Below the pieces are notes generated by a model. That model was not told where the DNA came from. It saw only the letters and a list, made by a program, of their open reading frames with translations, and made no database searches. A stretch of 29,484 nucleotides of DNA, taken from the NCBI GenBank assembly GCA_900547345.1, contig URGG01000013.1:1-29484 (forward strand). Direction: 5' to 3'. Position numbers and translations under genes: made by a program. Of this stretch, positions 1 to 7,690 are shown piece after piece; positions within the stretch are counted from its first letter, which is position 1; each line of letters opens with the position of its first letter. The DNA is from an uncultured Collinsella sp. GTDB lineage: Bacteria; Actinomycetota; Coriobacteriia; Coriobacteriales; Coriobacteriaceae.

Positions 1-973
1 CGCCGATGCCGGCGGTAAAGGTAATGGTGTCCACGCCCGCCATGGAAGCGATCATGGAACCGGCCTGCTGCATGGCCTTATAGGCGAACATATCGAAGGC
101 GAGCAGGCAGCGCTCGTCGCCCTCGGAGGCGCGCGTGCGGATGTCGCGGGCGTCGTTGGAGATGCCCGAGATGGCAAGCAGACCAGACTGCTTGTTCATC
201 ATGTCATCGACTTCCTGGTAGCTGTAGCCGCCCTCGCGCTGCAGGTAGCACACGGTGGCCGGGTCGATGGAACCACAACGGGTGCCCATCATCAGGCCAT
301 CGAGCGGCGTGAGACCCATCGTGGTGTCGCGGCACACGCCGTCCTCGATAGCAGCGAGCGAAGCACCGTTGCCCAGATGGCACGAAAGCAGGCGGTGGCA
401 GCGCGAACCCAGGATCTCCTTGGCCATCATCCACTCATAGCGGTGGCTCGTGCCGTGGGCGCCGTACTTGCGCACGTGGTACTTGTCGCACACGTCCTTG
501 GGCAGCGCGTAGGTATAGGCGACCTCGGGCATGGTCATATGGAACGAGGTATCGAAGACCGCCACGTTGGGCAGCTCCGGATACTTCTCACGGCAGTACT
601 CAATCGCCGCGGCCTCGCCGTAGTTGTGCAGCGGGGCAAGTGGTGCCACCTCAAGAATCTTGGCCATAACCTCGTCGTCGACAACTGCGGAATCATCGAA
701 GTGCCAGCCGCCCTGAACGATACGATGACCAATGCCATCAATCGTAAAGTCGGTCTTCTCGAGCTCCTCGAGCACACGAGCGATAGCAGAGCGATGATCG
801 GGGAAAGGGACCTCCTCGGTCTGCTTGGCGCCACCGTTCTCGGAGTGGCCAAAGATGCCCATGTCCGAACCGATACGTTCGCAGTTGCCCTTGGCGAAAA
901 CCTCTCGGGTATCGGTATCCAAAAGCTGATATTTAAGGCTTGAGCTGCCGGCGTTGACAACAAGTACGTTCAT
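1..973 (-). CDS. ackA: acetate kinase, first copy (C-terminus beyond window)
   Basis: Acetate kinase interconverts acetate plus ATP and acetyl phosphate plus ADP in the cytoplasm, the ATP-yielding step of acetate fermentation. The reading frame opens at ATG 973 with AAAGGAG four bases upstream and runs off the left edge without a stop, so about 324 of some 395 residues are present. Visible family motifs are NAGSSSLKY at the N-terminus, GHRIVQGG, APLHN, FDTSFH, HGTSHRY, CHLGNGAS, GTRCGSIDP and the start of TAGIG. All active-site positions I can check against the Methanosarcina enzyme (N7, R91, H123, H180, H184, H208, N211, R241) are retained. A second complete paralogue lies immediately upstream in the same orientation. 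No phosphotransacetylase gene is in the window. The gene is certain; which paralogue is the main fermentative enzyme is not. Confidence 0.95.
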   Translation of the reverse strand, partial: MNVLVVNAGSSSLKYQLLDTDTREVFAKGNCERIGSDMGIFGHSENGGAKQTEEVPFPDHRSAIARVLEELEKTDFTIDGIGHRIVQGGWHFDDSAVVDDEVMAKILEVAPLAPLHNYGEAAAIEYCREKYPELPNVAVFDTSFHMTMPEVAYTYALPKDVCDKYHVRKYGAHGTSHRYEWMMAKEILGSRCHRLLSCHLGNGASLAAIEDGVCRDTTMGLTPLDGLMMGTRCGSIDPATVCYLQREGGYSYQEVDDMMNKQSGLLAISGISNDARDIRTRASEGDERCLLAFDMFAYKAMQQAGSMIASMAGVDTITFTAGIG

Positions 974-1039
974 GAGACTCCTTTGCAGTGCAATACGGTC
1001 GACGCAGACCCCTTAAGGCGGCCGCATTTTAATAAGAAG

Positions 1040-1056
1040 TTATCACAACTTGATAA
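1040..1056. promoter_or_regulatory. inverted repeat upstream of first ackA
   Basis: TTATCA and TGATAA are separated by five bases, a perfect 6+6 dyad about 70 bases upstream of the first ackA start. A further TATCA half-site follows near 1062. The surrounding 90 bases are the only AT-rich stretch between the two ackA genes and should hold the promoter, but I cannot place convincing -35/-10 hexamers. This is a possible operator; the binding protein is unknown. Confidence 0.35.
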
Positions 1057-1086
1057 ATAGCTATCAGTCATATCGCCCAACGAGCG

Positions 1087-1133
1087 CAAAAGAGGGGCCG
1101 AACGGCGCTCGGTCGTCCAGCCCCTCCCCTCTT
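1087..1133 (-). terminator. probable terminator after second ackA
   Basis: Read on the minus strand just past the stop of the second ackA, AAGAGGGG can pair with CCCCTCTT across a GC-rich loop, and TTTT follows at once. It would separate the two ackA transcripts. The duplicated AGGGG block allows two registers of the stem. Confidence 0.5.
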
Positions 1134-1137
1134 GCAA

Positions 1138-2316
1138 TTACTTGCCGTTGACGATGCGCTCGACGTCGGAGGCGATCATGAACTCCTCGTCCGTGGGGAT
1201 GACGAAGATCTTGACCTTGGAATCCTTGGCAGACAGGCACCAAGCGCCGTCGCCACGCAGGGCGTTGCGGGCATGATCCATCTTGACGCCCATAAAGGCC
1301 AGGCGGTCGGCAACGCCGGCGCGGACCGCCGGAGCGTGCTCGCCGATGCCGGCAGTAAAGACAAGGGTGTCCATACCGCACATAGAAGTAGCCATCTCGG
1401 CAGCCTTGGCGGCAATCTTGTAGACAAACATGTCGAAGGCGAGCTGAGCATCGGGGTCACCAGCGGCGGCGAGCTCCTCGACGTTGCGGCAGTCGTTGGT
1501 CTTGCCGCCGGTCACAGCCAAAAGGCCGGACTTCTTGTTCATCATCTCGTCGACCTCGTCGAAGGTGTAGCCACCCTCGCGCTGCAGGTAGCACACGGTA
1601 GCCGGGTCGATGGAGCCGCAGCGGGTGCCCATCATGACACCGTCGAGCGGCGTCAAGCCCATGGTGGTGTCCATGCACTTGCCGTCCTCGATGGCGCACA
1701 GGGAGGCACCGGAACCGATGTGGCACACGACGACCTTGCGGGCCTCGCCGTTGGTCATCTCGGCGACCTTCTTGGAGATATAACGGTAGCTGGTGCCGTG
1801 GGCGCCGTACTTACGGATGTGCAGCTTGTCGCAGACGTCCTTGGGCAGGGCGTAGGTCTTGGCGACCTCGGGCATGTTGAAGTGGAAAGCGGTGTCGTAG
1901 ACCGTGACGTTGGGCAGGTCGGGATACTGCTCCAGGCAGTACTCGATAACGTTGGCCTCGGGGTTGTTGTGCAGCGGCGCGAGCGGGGCGACCTCGCGGA
2001 TCTTGGCGAGAACGTCCTCGTCGACGAGGGAGGAATCACCGAAGTACCAACCGCCCTGAACGATACGGTGGCCGATGCCCTCGATCTTGACGCCGTTGGC
2101 CTCAAGGTCCTTCAGGACGACCTCGATGGCGACCTTGTGGTCGGGGAACTCAATGTTCTCGGTCACCTTCTTGGAACCGTTGGCAGCGTGGGTGAAGGTA
2201 CCGCCGGTAAAGCAGACGCGCTCGCAGGAGCCCTTTGCGGACACCTTATGGGACTTGGTATCGATGACCTGATACTTAAGGGTCGAAGATCCTGCGTTGA
2301 CGACCAGAACGTTCAT
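1138..2316 (-). CDS. ackA: acetate kinase, second copy (variant active-site loop)
   Basis: A complete 392-residue acetate kinase in tandem with the truncated copy at the left edge; normal family length is about 400. ATG 2316 has GGGAG four bases upstream. Core motifs are present: NAGSSTLKY (7-15), GHRIVQGG, APLHN, YDTAFH, GTRCGSIDP, TAGIGEHA, and PTDEEFMIA near the C-terminus with the family glutamate. Two positions differ from its neighbour and from the Methanosarcina enzyme: HGTSHRY is HGTSYRY (position of H184), and the nucleotide/phosphate loop HLGNG is HIGSG (position of N211). H180 and H208 are kept. This could mean altered kinetics or phosphoryl-donor preference; that is inference. It seems to be transcribed separately, with a hairpin on each side. 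Confidence 0.95.
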   Translation of the reverse strand: MNVLVVNAGSSTLKYQVIDTKSHKVSAKGSCERVCFTGGTFTHAANGSKKVTENIEFPDHKVAIEVVLKDLEANGVKIEGIGHRIVQGGWYFGDSSLVDEDVLAKIREVAPLAPLHNNPEANVIEYCLEQYPDLPNVTVYDTAFHFNMPEVAKTYALPKDVCDKLHIRKYGAHGTSYRYISKKVAEMTNGEARKVVVCHIGSGASLCAIEDGKCMDTTMGLTPLDGVMMGTRCGSIDPATVCYLQREGGYTFDEVDEMMNKKSGLLAVTGGKTNDCRNVEELAAAGDPDAQLAFDMFVYKIAAKAAEMATSMCGMDTLVFTAGIGEHAPAVRAGVADRLAFMGVKMDHARNALRGDGAWCLSAKDSKVKIFVIPTDEEFMIASDVERIVNGK

Positions 2317-2369
2317 GTGTCTCCCTACTAACAGGCGGTGTGGCGCCGCCAGGTTACATACGCTTCAAT

Positions 2370-2403
2370 AATAAACCCAAACACCCTCGCGCTCGGGTTT
2401 ATT
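2370..2403. terminator. hairpin between MFS gene and second ackA
   Basis: AATAAACCC and GGGTTTATT form a perfect 9-bp stem with a 16-base loop, so a U-rich 3' arm exists in either direction. It lies 43 bases past the MFS stop on the minus strand and is the likely terminator for that gene. It is also close enough to the second ackA promoter region to act in its leader. Confidence 0.55.
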
Positions 2404-2445
2404 GCGTTGATATATAAGTTATCGGTGTCTAAATACTCATGTCCT

Positions 2446-3597
2446 TCAGCTTGTAAGACGAAATAGCGCGGGGATATACACCAGGGAAGAAATCCCGAGC
2501 GCAACAAGCAATACGACTCGAATGCCCGCAACGCTACTCAGCACAGCGTTGAGCAGATAGAAAAGAACGGCACCCACCGCCACCATCTGGCTTTGAACCG
2601 AAATCAGTGAACAGCGCATCGATGAGTCGGCAGCATTTTGGAAAACTGAGTATTTGATTGGGGCAAACAACGAGTACGCAACCGTCTGCAGCACATAGAA
2701 CACGGGCAGCAAATTAGCCGGAGTAAGGGGGATCAAAAACAAAGCTGTCAATACTAAGCGAATGATGCCGCAAATACGCGCAAAACGGCCATTGTCGACA
2801 TGAGCAATCACGCTGGGCACAATAAGCCCCATGGAGGCCGAGGCAAGGAGCTGGACCGCAATGGTCACACCCGAAGCGACGGAATTCATTCCGCGGCCCG
2901 CAAGCAGCAGTGAGAAAAAGTCTTCCAGGGCGACAAAAGCAAATGCCTGAGAACAGTCCATGATGAACGCTGAACGAAGAATGCCATTACACGCAATAGC
3001 GGCACCGATCATCTTCGGGCTAATTCCACGCTCAGGTGCCCCCGCAGTGTCCCCTCTTCGCATCTCAGGAATGCAGACCACGACAACCAACGTCAACACC
3101 ATTGCGATGATATCTGCCGAAAGACCAATGAGATATGCACCGACAGACGAAATGAAACCGCCCACGCAAGCGGAGATGGCATAAGAGGCATAGAAAACAA
3201 ATCGCTCAACGACATTAAGTCTTACGAGCTGGTCCCGAGAGACGCTGTCAATGTAGATCGCTTCTATGGATCCGCTCACACATGCAACTGCAAATCCTTT
3301 GAGAGCAAACGCGCCGATTAAAAGCAGAGGAGAACGGGCGAAAAGTAGGGCGGCGTAGTATCCAAGCATTCCCACGACGCCAACGAGACCGCTTGTCTTT
3401 CGTCCAAACCTGTCAGCAATATAACCAGTAGGAACCTCAAGAATGAACTTACTCACTTGGTATGCAATCATCATGCTAGAAATCGCTACCATCGAGAATC
3501 CGACGAATTCAAGGTAAACCGTCAGAAAATACAAAATGGTGCTGAAGTTCGACAAAAAAACGAACGTCATATAAAGCAAAACCGTACGGTTTTTCAT
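2446..3597 (-). CDS. MFS transporter
   Basis: A major facilitator superfamily permease of 383 residues, the usual size for a 12-helix member. ATG 3597 is chosen over the ATG 21 bases upstream because GGAGG sits seven bases before it and would lie inside the longer protein. The motif GYIADRFGRK between helices 2 and 3 is the classic MFS loop signature. Hydrophobic segments run through the whole protein with a central charged loop (PEMRRGDTAGAPERG). Substrate cannot be told; the family includes drug and metabolite exporters. It follows a LysR gene on the same strand, so that regulator may control it. Both genes use more A/T-rich codons than their neighbours, which suggests acquisition by transfer. 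Confidence 0.85.
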   Translation of the reverse strand: MKNRTVLLYMTFVFLSNFSTILYFLTVYLEFVGFSMVAISSMMIAYQVSKFILEVPTGYIADRFGRKTSGLVGVVGMLGYYAALLFARSPLLLIGAFALKGFAVACVSGSIEAIYIDSVSRDQLVRLNVVERFVFYASYAISACVGGFISSVGAYLIGLSADIIAMVLTLVVVVCIPEMRRGDTAGAPERGISPKMIGAAIACNGILRSAFIMDCSQAFAFVALEDFFSLLLAGRGMNSVASGVTIAVQLLASASMGLIVPSVIAHVDNGRFARICGIIRLVLTALFLIPLTPANLLPVFYVLQTVAYSLFAPIKYSVFQNAADSSMRCSLISVQSQMVAVGAVLFYLLNAVLSSVAGIRVVLLVALGISSLVYIPALFRLTS

Positions 3598-3677
3598 GCT
3601 CCGCCCTCCAAGAGCCAATAGCCCAAACCGAAATCTTGGAAAAGCATGAGGGCAAAGCCGTCAGTCATGTGTTACAA

Positions 3678-3700
3678 GGCGTCAACATTCACTTGACGCC
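3678..3700. promoter_or_regulatory. perfect inverted repeat between LysR and MFS genes
   Basis: GGCGTCAA and TTGACGCC form an 8+8 dyad with a 7-base spacer, about 80 bases upstream of the MFS start. A second palindrome (GAGGCC-AAAT-GGCCTC, 3703-3718) overlaps the LysR stop codon. The first is placed well for an operator in the MFS promoter region. Neither is followed by a clear T-run on the minus strand, so a terminator is less likely. Confidence 0.45.
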
Positions 3701-3716
3701 ACGAGGCCAAATGGCC

Positions 3717-4607
3717 TCACGAAGCGAGATGACGCAATAGGTGAAGAAATACCGTCTGGTGTCGATCGGTCCAGGCATTTTGTCGATAGCAAAAATAGAT
3801 GGGCAAGGCCACGTCATGCGAGCCTTCAATGGAGCACTCGCTCACTTCCAGTCCATCTGTTGCGAGAGAAGAGCCAGAAAAACTCAATATCAATCCCCCG
3901 GCTTGAAGAAACTCAGTCTGCGCCCTGTTTTCGTATTCGACGTCGCGGAAGCGGAAATTGACGAGCTGGGCTTCAGGGCATTGGTTAATCGCATTGAGAC
4001 AGGGTGACAAATTAATGGGAACAGCGAGCCTGCCGCTCAGTAACTCGCGAATGGTCATGGCGCCCACAGATTGATGACCCGCTGGACACGAAAGAACCTT
4101 GAGCTCCTTTTCACCCAAGTATTTCGAAGAAAGGACGCTGTCCCTTGGTTCCTCAAATGAGATGGCCGCGTCCGAAATTCCAAGCATAAGCGACTCAAAG
4201 CATGTAGCCGTTGGCTGATGCCACACATCAAGGTGAATATGAGGGTGCGAGCGTTCAAACGAGTCATACCAGTTTTCGGCAAAAAGACGCCCCCGCCCAT
4301 GAAGGCAGGGGGCGTAAAGACGAAAGTGGCCATCGGGCGAGACGCCGTCGTCCCTTGATTGAGCGTACTTTTTGAGATCATCGACTTGCGCGAGGATTAC
4401 GCGCGCGCGTCCCGCAAACTCTCGCCCTGCAGGAGACAAAACGGCCTCGCCCGTCGACCGGTCGAGCAAAACGACCTGATACTCAGATTCCAGCTTCTTG
4501 ATCGCCGACGAAACAGCCTGCGGACTCACATGAACGGCGCGAGCCGCCTTGCGCACGCCGCCATAATTCGCTACCGCTTGAAGATATTCGAGTTGAGACA
4601 ACTGCAC
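3717..4607 (-). CDS. LysR-family transcriptional regulator
   Basis: A LysR-type DNA-binding activator or repressor of 296 residues. The N-terminal winged helix-turn-helix is clear: LSQLEYLQAVANYGGVRKAA, then VSPQAVSSAIKKLE and a PAGREF-like segment, followed by a periplasmic-binding-protein-like effector domain. I start it at GTG 4607 because GGAG lies six bases upstream and the protein then begins like typical LysR members; a TTG 18 bases earlier is the alternative. Its effector is unknown. The MFS gene downstream on the same strand is the obvious target. Base composition is lower in GC than the flanking housekeeping genes. Confidence 0.85.
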   Translation of the reverse strand: MQLSQLEYLQAVANYGGVRKAARAVHVSPQAVSSAIKKLESEYQVVLLDRSTGEAVLSPAGREFAGRARVILAQVDDLKKYAQSRDDGVSPDGHFRLYAPCLHGRGRLFAENWYDSFERSHPHIHLDVWHQPTATCFESLMLGISDAAISFEEPRDSVLSSKYLGEKELKVLSCPAGHQSVGAMTIRELLSGRLAVPINLSPCLNAINQCPEAQLVNFRFRDVEYENRAQTEFLQAGGLILSFSGSSLATDGLEVSECSIEGSHDVALPIYFCYRQNAWTDRHQTVFLHLLRHLAS

Positions 4608-4648
4608 AGGTTTCTCCAAAGGCAATCAAGACGACGGGCCATACGATC

Positions 4649-4984
4649 TCAGATAAGGTTCTCGCCCAAGTTCTTGCCGCCGAGGACGTGCATGTGGAAG
4701 TGCATGACGGTCTGACCGGCGTTGACGCCCTTGTTGGAGATGACGCGGAAACCGTCCTCCAGACCCTTGGCCTTGGCGACCTCCTGGATGGCGTGGGCCA
4801 TGGCGCCCATGGTCTCGGCGGGCACGTTATCGGCGATGTCACTGTAGTGCTTCTTGGGGATCACGAGCGTGTGGACCGGCGCCTGGGGATTGAGGTCGTC
4901 GAACGCGATGACCTGGTCATCCTCGTAGACGACGGTCGAGGGGATCTCGTGGTTGGCAATTTTGCAGAAGATGCAATCACACAT
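4649..4984 (-). CDS. HIT family protein (HinT-like nucleotide hydrolase)
   Basis: A histidine-triad protein of 111 residues; HinT-type members hydrolyse purine nucleoside phosphoramidates in the cytoplasm. ATG 4984 is preceded by AAAGGA, and the longer frame adds six residues without a better site. CDCIFCKI at residues 2-9 is the common zinc-binding start of this subfamily. HTLVIPKKH occupies 38-46, and the catalytic triad HFHMHV lies at 95-100. It is downstream of the exonuclease VII genes on the same strand with a short gap, so it is probably cotranscribed with them. The cellular substrate cannot be inferred from sequence. Confidence 0.9.
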   Translation of the reverse strand: MCDCIFCKIANHEIPSTVVYEDDQVIAFDDLNPQAPVHTLVIPKKHYSDIADNVPAETMGAMAHAIQEVAKAKGLEDGFRVISNKGVNAGQTVMHFHMHVLGGKNLGENLI

Positions 4985-5033
4985 GGTTGGTTCCTTTCTC
5001 ACAGACCAAGGTAATTATATTTGGTCGGGATGG

Positions 5034-5300
5034 TTAGAACGAAAGGTTGTCGTCGGTGTTGGCGGCTTCGCCGTCGGCGAGCACGTCGTTGCCGTCGACG
5101 TCCTTCAGGAGCACCGAGACCTTCTGCTCGGCATCGGACAAGCGGGTACGCAGGCTCTTGAGGAGCTCGACGCCGCGGGTATAGCTCTCAAGCGACTCCT
5201 CGAGCTCCATATCACCCGACTCCAAGCTGCGGATGATGAGCTCCAACTCCTGTGAAGCCTGCTTGTACGTAAGCTGCTCGACCGGGGTCTTCTCTGCCAT
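5034..5300 (-). CDS. xseB: exodeoxyribonuclease VII small subunit
   Basis: The small subunit of exonuclease VII, which coats the large subunit and helps degrade single-stranded DNA to oligonucleotides. It has 88 residues, a normal length. The helical core is recognisable: YKQASQELELIIRSLESGDM followed by LEESLESYTRGVELLK. The start is preceded by AAAGGAAA. It lies 42 bases downstream of the large-subunit gene on the same strand, the standard xseA-xseB order. The acidic C-terminal tail after VLLKDVDGND is not conserved in the family. Confidence 0.93.
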   Translation of the reverse strand: MAEKTPVEQLTYKQASQELELIIRSLESGDMELEESLESYTRGVELLKSLRTRLSDAEQKVSVLLKDVDGNDVLADGEAANTDDNLSF

Positions 5301-5342
5301 ATCTGTTTCCTTTCCTAAAGGTTTATCGCTATGAAACGCGGC

Positions 5343-6806
5343 CTACTCGACCGTATCGACCGTTGCCGCCACGTTGCCGTCTGCCATGCGCACGCGAATG
5401 GCGTCACCGGGCTTAAAGGTCTTGGCGCTCGTGGCCACCCCATCATCGCTGTACGCGATGGAATAACCACGGGCAAGCACCTTGAGCGGCGACAGGGCAT
5501 CGAGCGAGGCTGCCGCACGGCCCAGGTCGGATGCTGGCTTGTTGAGCATCGTGCGCCCCTGATGCTCCAGGCGGGAGCTTGCGAGCGTGAGCGCATGGCG
5601 CTTGCCATCGAGTCCTGAGGTGCTTGCGATCAAGCGCTCGGGCAGACGCTCAAAGTTGGAGCGGAATGCCCCAACCGAACGCGTTATGGCGCCGGACAAA
5701 CGATCGGCCGTCAGGGCAAGCTCAGACTCGCGACGCTCAACCATAAACGTTGGGTCGTTGAGGCACGGGCGGCACGCAGCCGCATCGAGCGCATCGCCCA
5801 AGCGAGCCGTATAGGTATCCCAGGCACGGCGACCGCGCTGATCGAGCATCTCCAGGTCGACCTGGGCCGACCCAATCATCGATGCCATCGCAGCACCCAG
5901 ACGTTGATAGCGCGCCTCGAGCACATCGGCCAACTCCGTCATAGCCGGAGCCACCGCTTCGGCCGCCCGCGTGGGTGCCGCCGTAGGCGTGGAGGCGCGA
6001 CGGTCGCTCACCATGTCGCAAATCGAGGTATCGGGCTCATGGCCAATGCCGGTCACCACGGGCACGGGACAAGCCGCCACCGCGCGGGCAAGCTCCTCGT
6101 CATTAAAGGTCATGAGGTCCTCAAAGGAGCCGCCGCCGCGCACCAACAAAATACAGTCGGGCGCCGGCGTAATGGAAGCGGCGCGGCGCAGGCCCTCAAT
6201 GAGCTCTGTCGGCGCACCCTCGCCTTGTACCTTGGCACCCACGCAGACGAGCTCGACGAGCGGGTTGCGACGACGCAATGTGCGCTTGACGTCGTCGATT
6301 ACGGCACCCGAAAGCGAGGTGACGACCGCCACGCGGGAGCAGAACACCGGGATGCGGCGCTTGCGCGCTTCGTCCATCAGACCCTCACGGCGTAGCTTTT
6401 CGGCCAGTTGCGCCACTTGTTGACGCAGCAGACCCTCCCCCGCCAGCGAAAACGAGCGAGCGACAAAGCTCATGCGGCCCGTAGCCTTATAGAGATTGAA
6501 GCTGCCCTTAAAGCTCACCTGCATACCGTCGCGCAGATCGAACGTGCGCTTGAGATAGGCACCCTTCCAAATGATGCAGTCAACGGCGGCCGAATCGTCC
6601 TTGATCTGGAAATAGCAGTGGCCGCTTCGGGCGTTAGGACCACGAAAACCCGTGACCTCGCCCAAGACGCTCAGCTGCGGAATGGCATCGAGCGCACCGG
6701 CGGCGATCTCCACCGCCTGGCTCACGCTGAGCTCCTTGCGCTCTTGCTCGTCCGAACCGTCGAACTCGGCGGAAACGGCATTACCGGTTAGGTTCCAGCC
6801 TGCCAC
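5343..6806 (-). CDS. xseA: exodeoxyribonuclease VII large subunit
   Basis: The catalytic subunit of exonuclease VII, acting on single-stranded DNA in repair and recombination. It has 487 residues. After a short variable N-terminus comes the OB-fold (SVSQAVEIAAGALDAIPQL, then GEVTGFR and CYFQIKDD). The nuclease core follows, with RVAVVTSLSGAVIDD, LLVRGGGSFEDLMTFNDEE and TGIGHEPDTSICDMVSDRRA. A long helical region and the C-terminal RGYSIAYSDDG segment end the protein. The start is GTG 6806 with GGAGG four bases upstream. xseB follows directly. Confidence 0.95.
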   Translation of the reverse strand: MAGWNLTGNAVSAEFDGSDEQERKELSVSQAVEIAAGALDAIPQLSVLGEVTGFRGPNARSGHCYFQIKDDSAAVDCIIWKGAYLKRTFDLRDGMQVSFKGSFNLYKATGRMSFVARSFSLAGEGLLRQQVAQLAEKLRREGLMDEARKRRIPVFCSRVAVVTSLSGAVIDDVKRTLRRRNPLVELVCVGAKVQGEGAPTELIEGLRRAASITPAPDCILLVRGGGSFEDLMTFNDEELARAVAACPVPVVTGIGHEPDTSICDMVSDRRASTPTAAPTRAAEAVAPAMTELADVLEARYQRLGAAMASMIGSAQVDLEMLDQRGRRAWDTYTARLGDALDAAACRPCLNDPTFMVERRESELALTADRLSGAITRSVGAFRSNFERLPERLIASTSGLDGKRHALTLASSRLEHQGRTMLNKPASDLGRAAASLDALSPLKVLARGYSIAYSDDGVATSAKTFKPGDAIRVRMADGNVAATVDTVE

Positions 6807-6875
6807 GCAGCCTCCTTTCGTTATCGAGCACAGAGGCTCCGGCCCCGTGCGAAATTAAGTCCAACACATAGTACA

Positions 6876-6905
6876 GCGCCGCGAGGACACGAATCCCCGC
6901 GGCGC
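6876..6905 (-). terminator. GC-rich hairpin after YugP-like protease gene
   Basis: GCGCCGCG pairs perfectly with CGCGGCGC, and three inner pairs extend the stem. It lies 17 bases past the protease stop on the minus strand. There is no T-run, so it may be only a weak or factor-dependent terminator. Confidence 0.35.
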
Positions 6906-6921
6906 CTGCCTGTCCCATTTG

Positions 6922-7626
6922 TTATCGGTTGGAGTTTCTGTTGTAGCGAGCCATAAGGTAGAGCAACTGAATGATCGAAGTGAGCGCTGCAGCCACATAG
7001 GTAAGCGCGGCTGCCGTCAGTACCTTCTTGGCGCCGTTGACCTGCTTGGAGCTCATGCCCGACTGCTCGATGTACGCCACAGCACGTCGGCTGGCGTCAA
7101 TCTCGACAGGCAACGTAACGAGTTGGAACAGCACACTAAACGAGAAGAAGATCAACGCGAGGGTCGTGAGCCCGGCAATGTTCATAAACAGGCCCAAGAG
7201 TAACACGATGGTCCAGGTGTTCTGGGTAAAGTTGACGACCGGCACGAGGGCGGTACGCACTTTCATCATGGCATAGCCGCTTTGACGCTGGGCGGCATGG
7301 CCCGCCTCGTGGCAGGCGACGGCAACGCTTGCGACCGAACCGCCCGAACGGTTGGCATCCGACAGATACAGGTTGTTGTCCTGCGGGTTGTAATGGTCGG
7401 TGAGCTCGCCAGCGACACCCTTGATACCCACGGCGCTACAACCGTTGGCATCGAGCATGCGGCGAGCGACTGTGGCACCCGTATCGCCGTCCGAGCGAAC
7501 CTTGGACCAGGTTTTGTACGTCGAGTTGATATAGTTCTGTGCGGCAAGGCCAAGCACCGTGCAGACAAGAACAACCAGCAGGTACAGCGGGTCGATGCCA
7601 AAGCCGTATCCATAGTAATAAGGCAT
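6922..7626 (-). CDS. zinc metallopeptidase, YugP family
   Basis: A membrane-bound putative neutral zinc metallopeptidase (Zn_peptidase_2/YugP type), 234 residues. There is an N-terminal membrane segment (PLYLLVVLVCTVLGLAA). HEAGH at 106-110 is the zinc-binding motif, and two or three hydrophobic segments follow. The stretch DHYNPQDNNLYLSD before the motif is typical of the family. ATG 7626 opens with a Tyr/Gly-rich start common in YugP proteins. Its substrate is unknown in most organisms. It lies between the RNase D and exonuclease VII genes on the same strand with gaps of about 65 and 115 bases, so cotranscription is uncertain. Confidence 0.88.
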   Translation of the reverse strand: MPYYYGYGFGIDPLYLLVVLVCTVLGLAAQNYINSTYKTWSKVRSDGDTGATVARRMLDANGCSAVGIKGVAGELTDHYNPQDNNLYLSDANRSGGSVASVAVACHEAGHAAQRQSGYAMMKVRTALVPVVNFTQNTWTIVLLLGLFMNIAGLTTLALIFFSFSVLFQLVTLPVEIDASRRAVAYIEQSGMSSKQVNGAKKVLTAAALTYVAAALTSIIQLLYLMARYNRNSNR

Positions 7627-7690
7627 GCGAATTCCTCCGAGTCGAGTTACACGTTGGAGGCATTTTACCCACTCAACCGGCTAGGCTTCC

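Noticed and set aside
1132..2331. 399-residue plus-strand reading frame
   Set aside because: It is the antisense shadow of the complete acetate kinase, with low-complexity Gly/Val/Asp composition and no family features.
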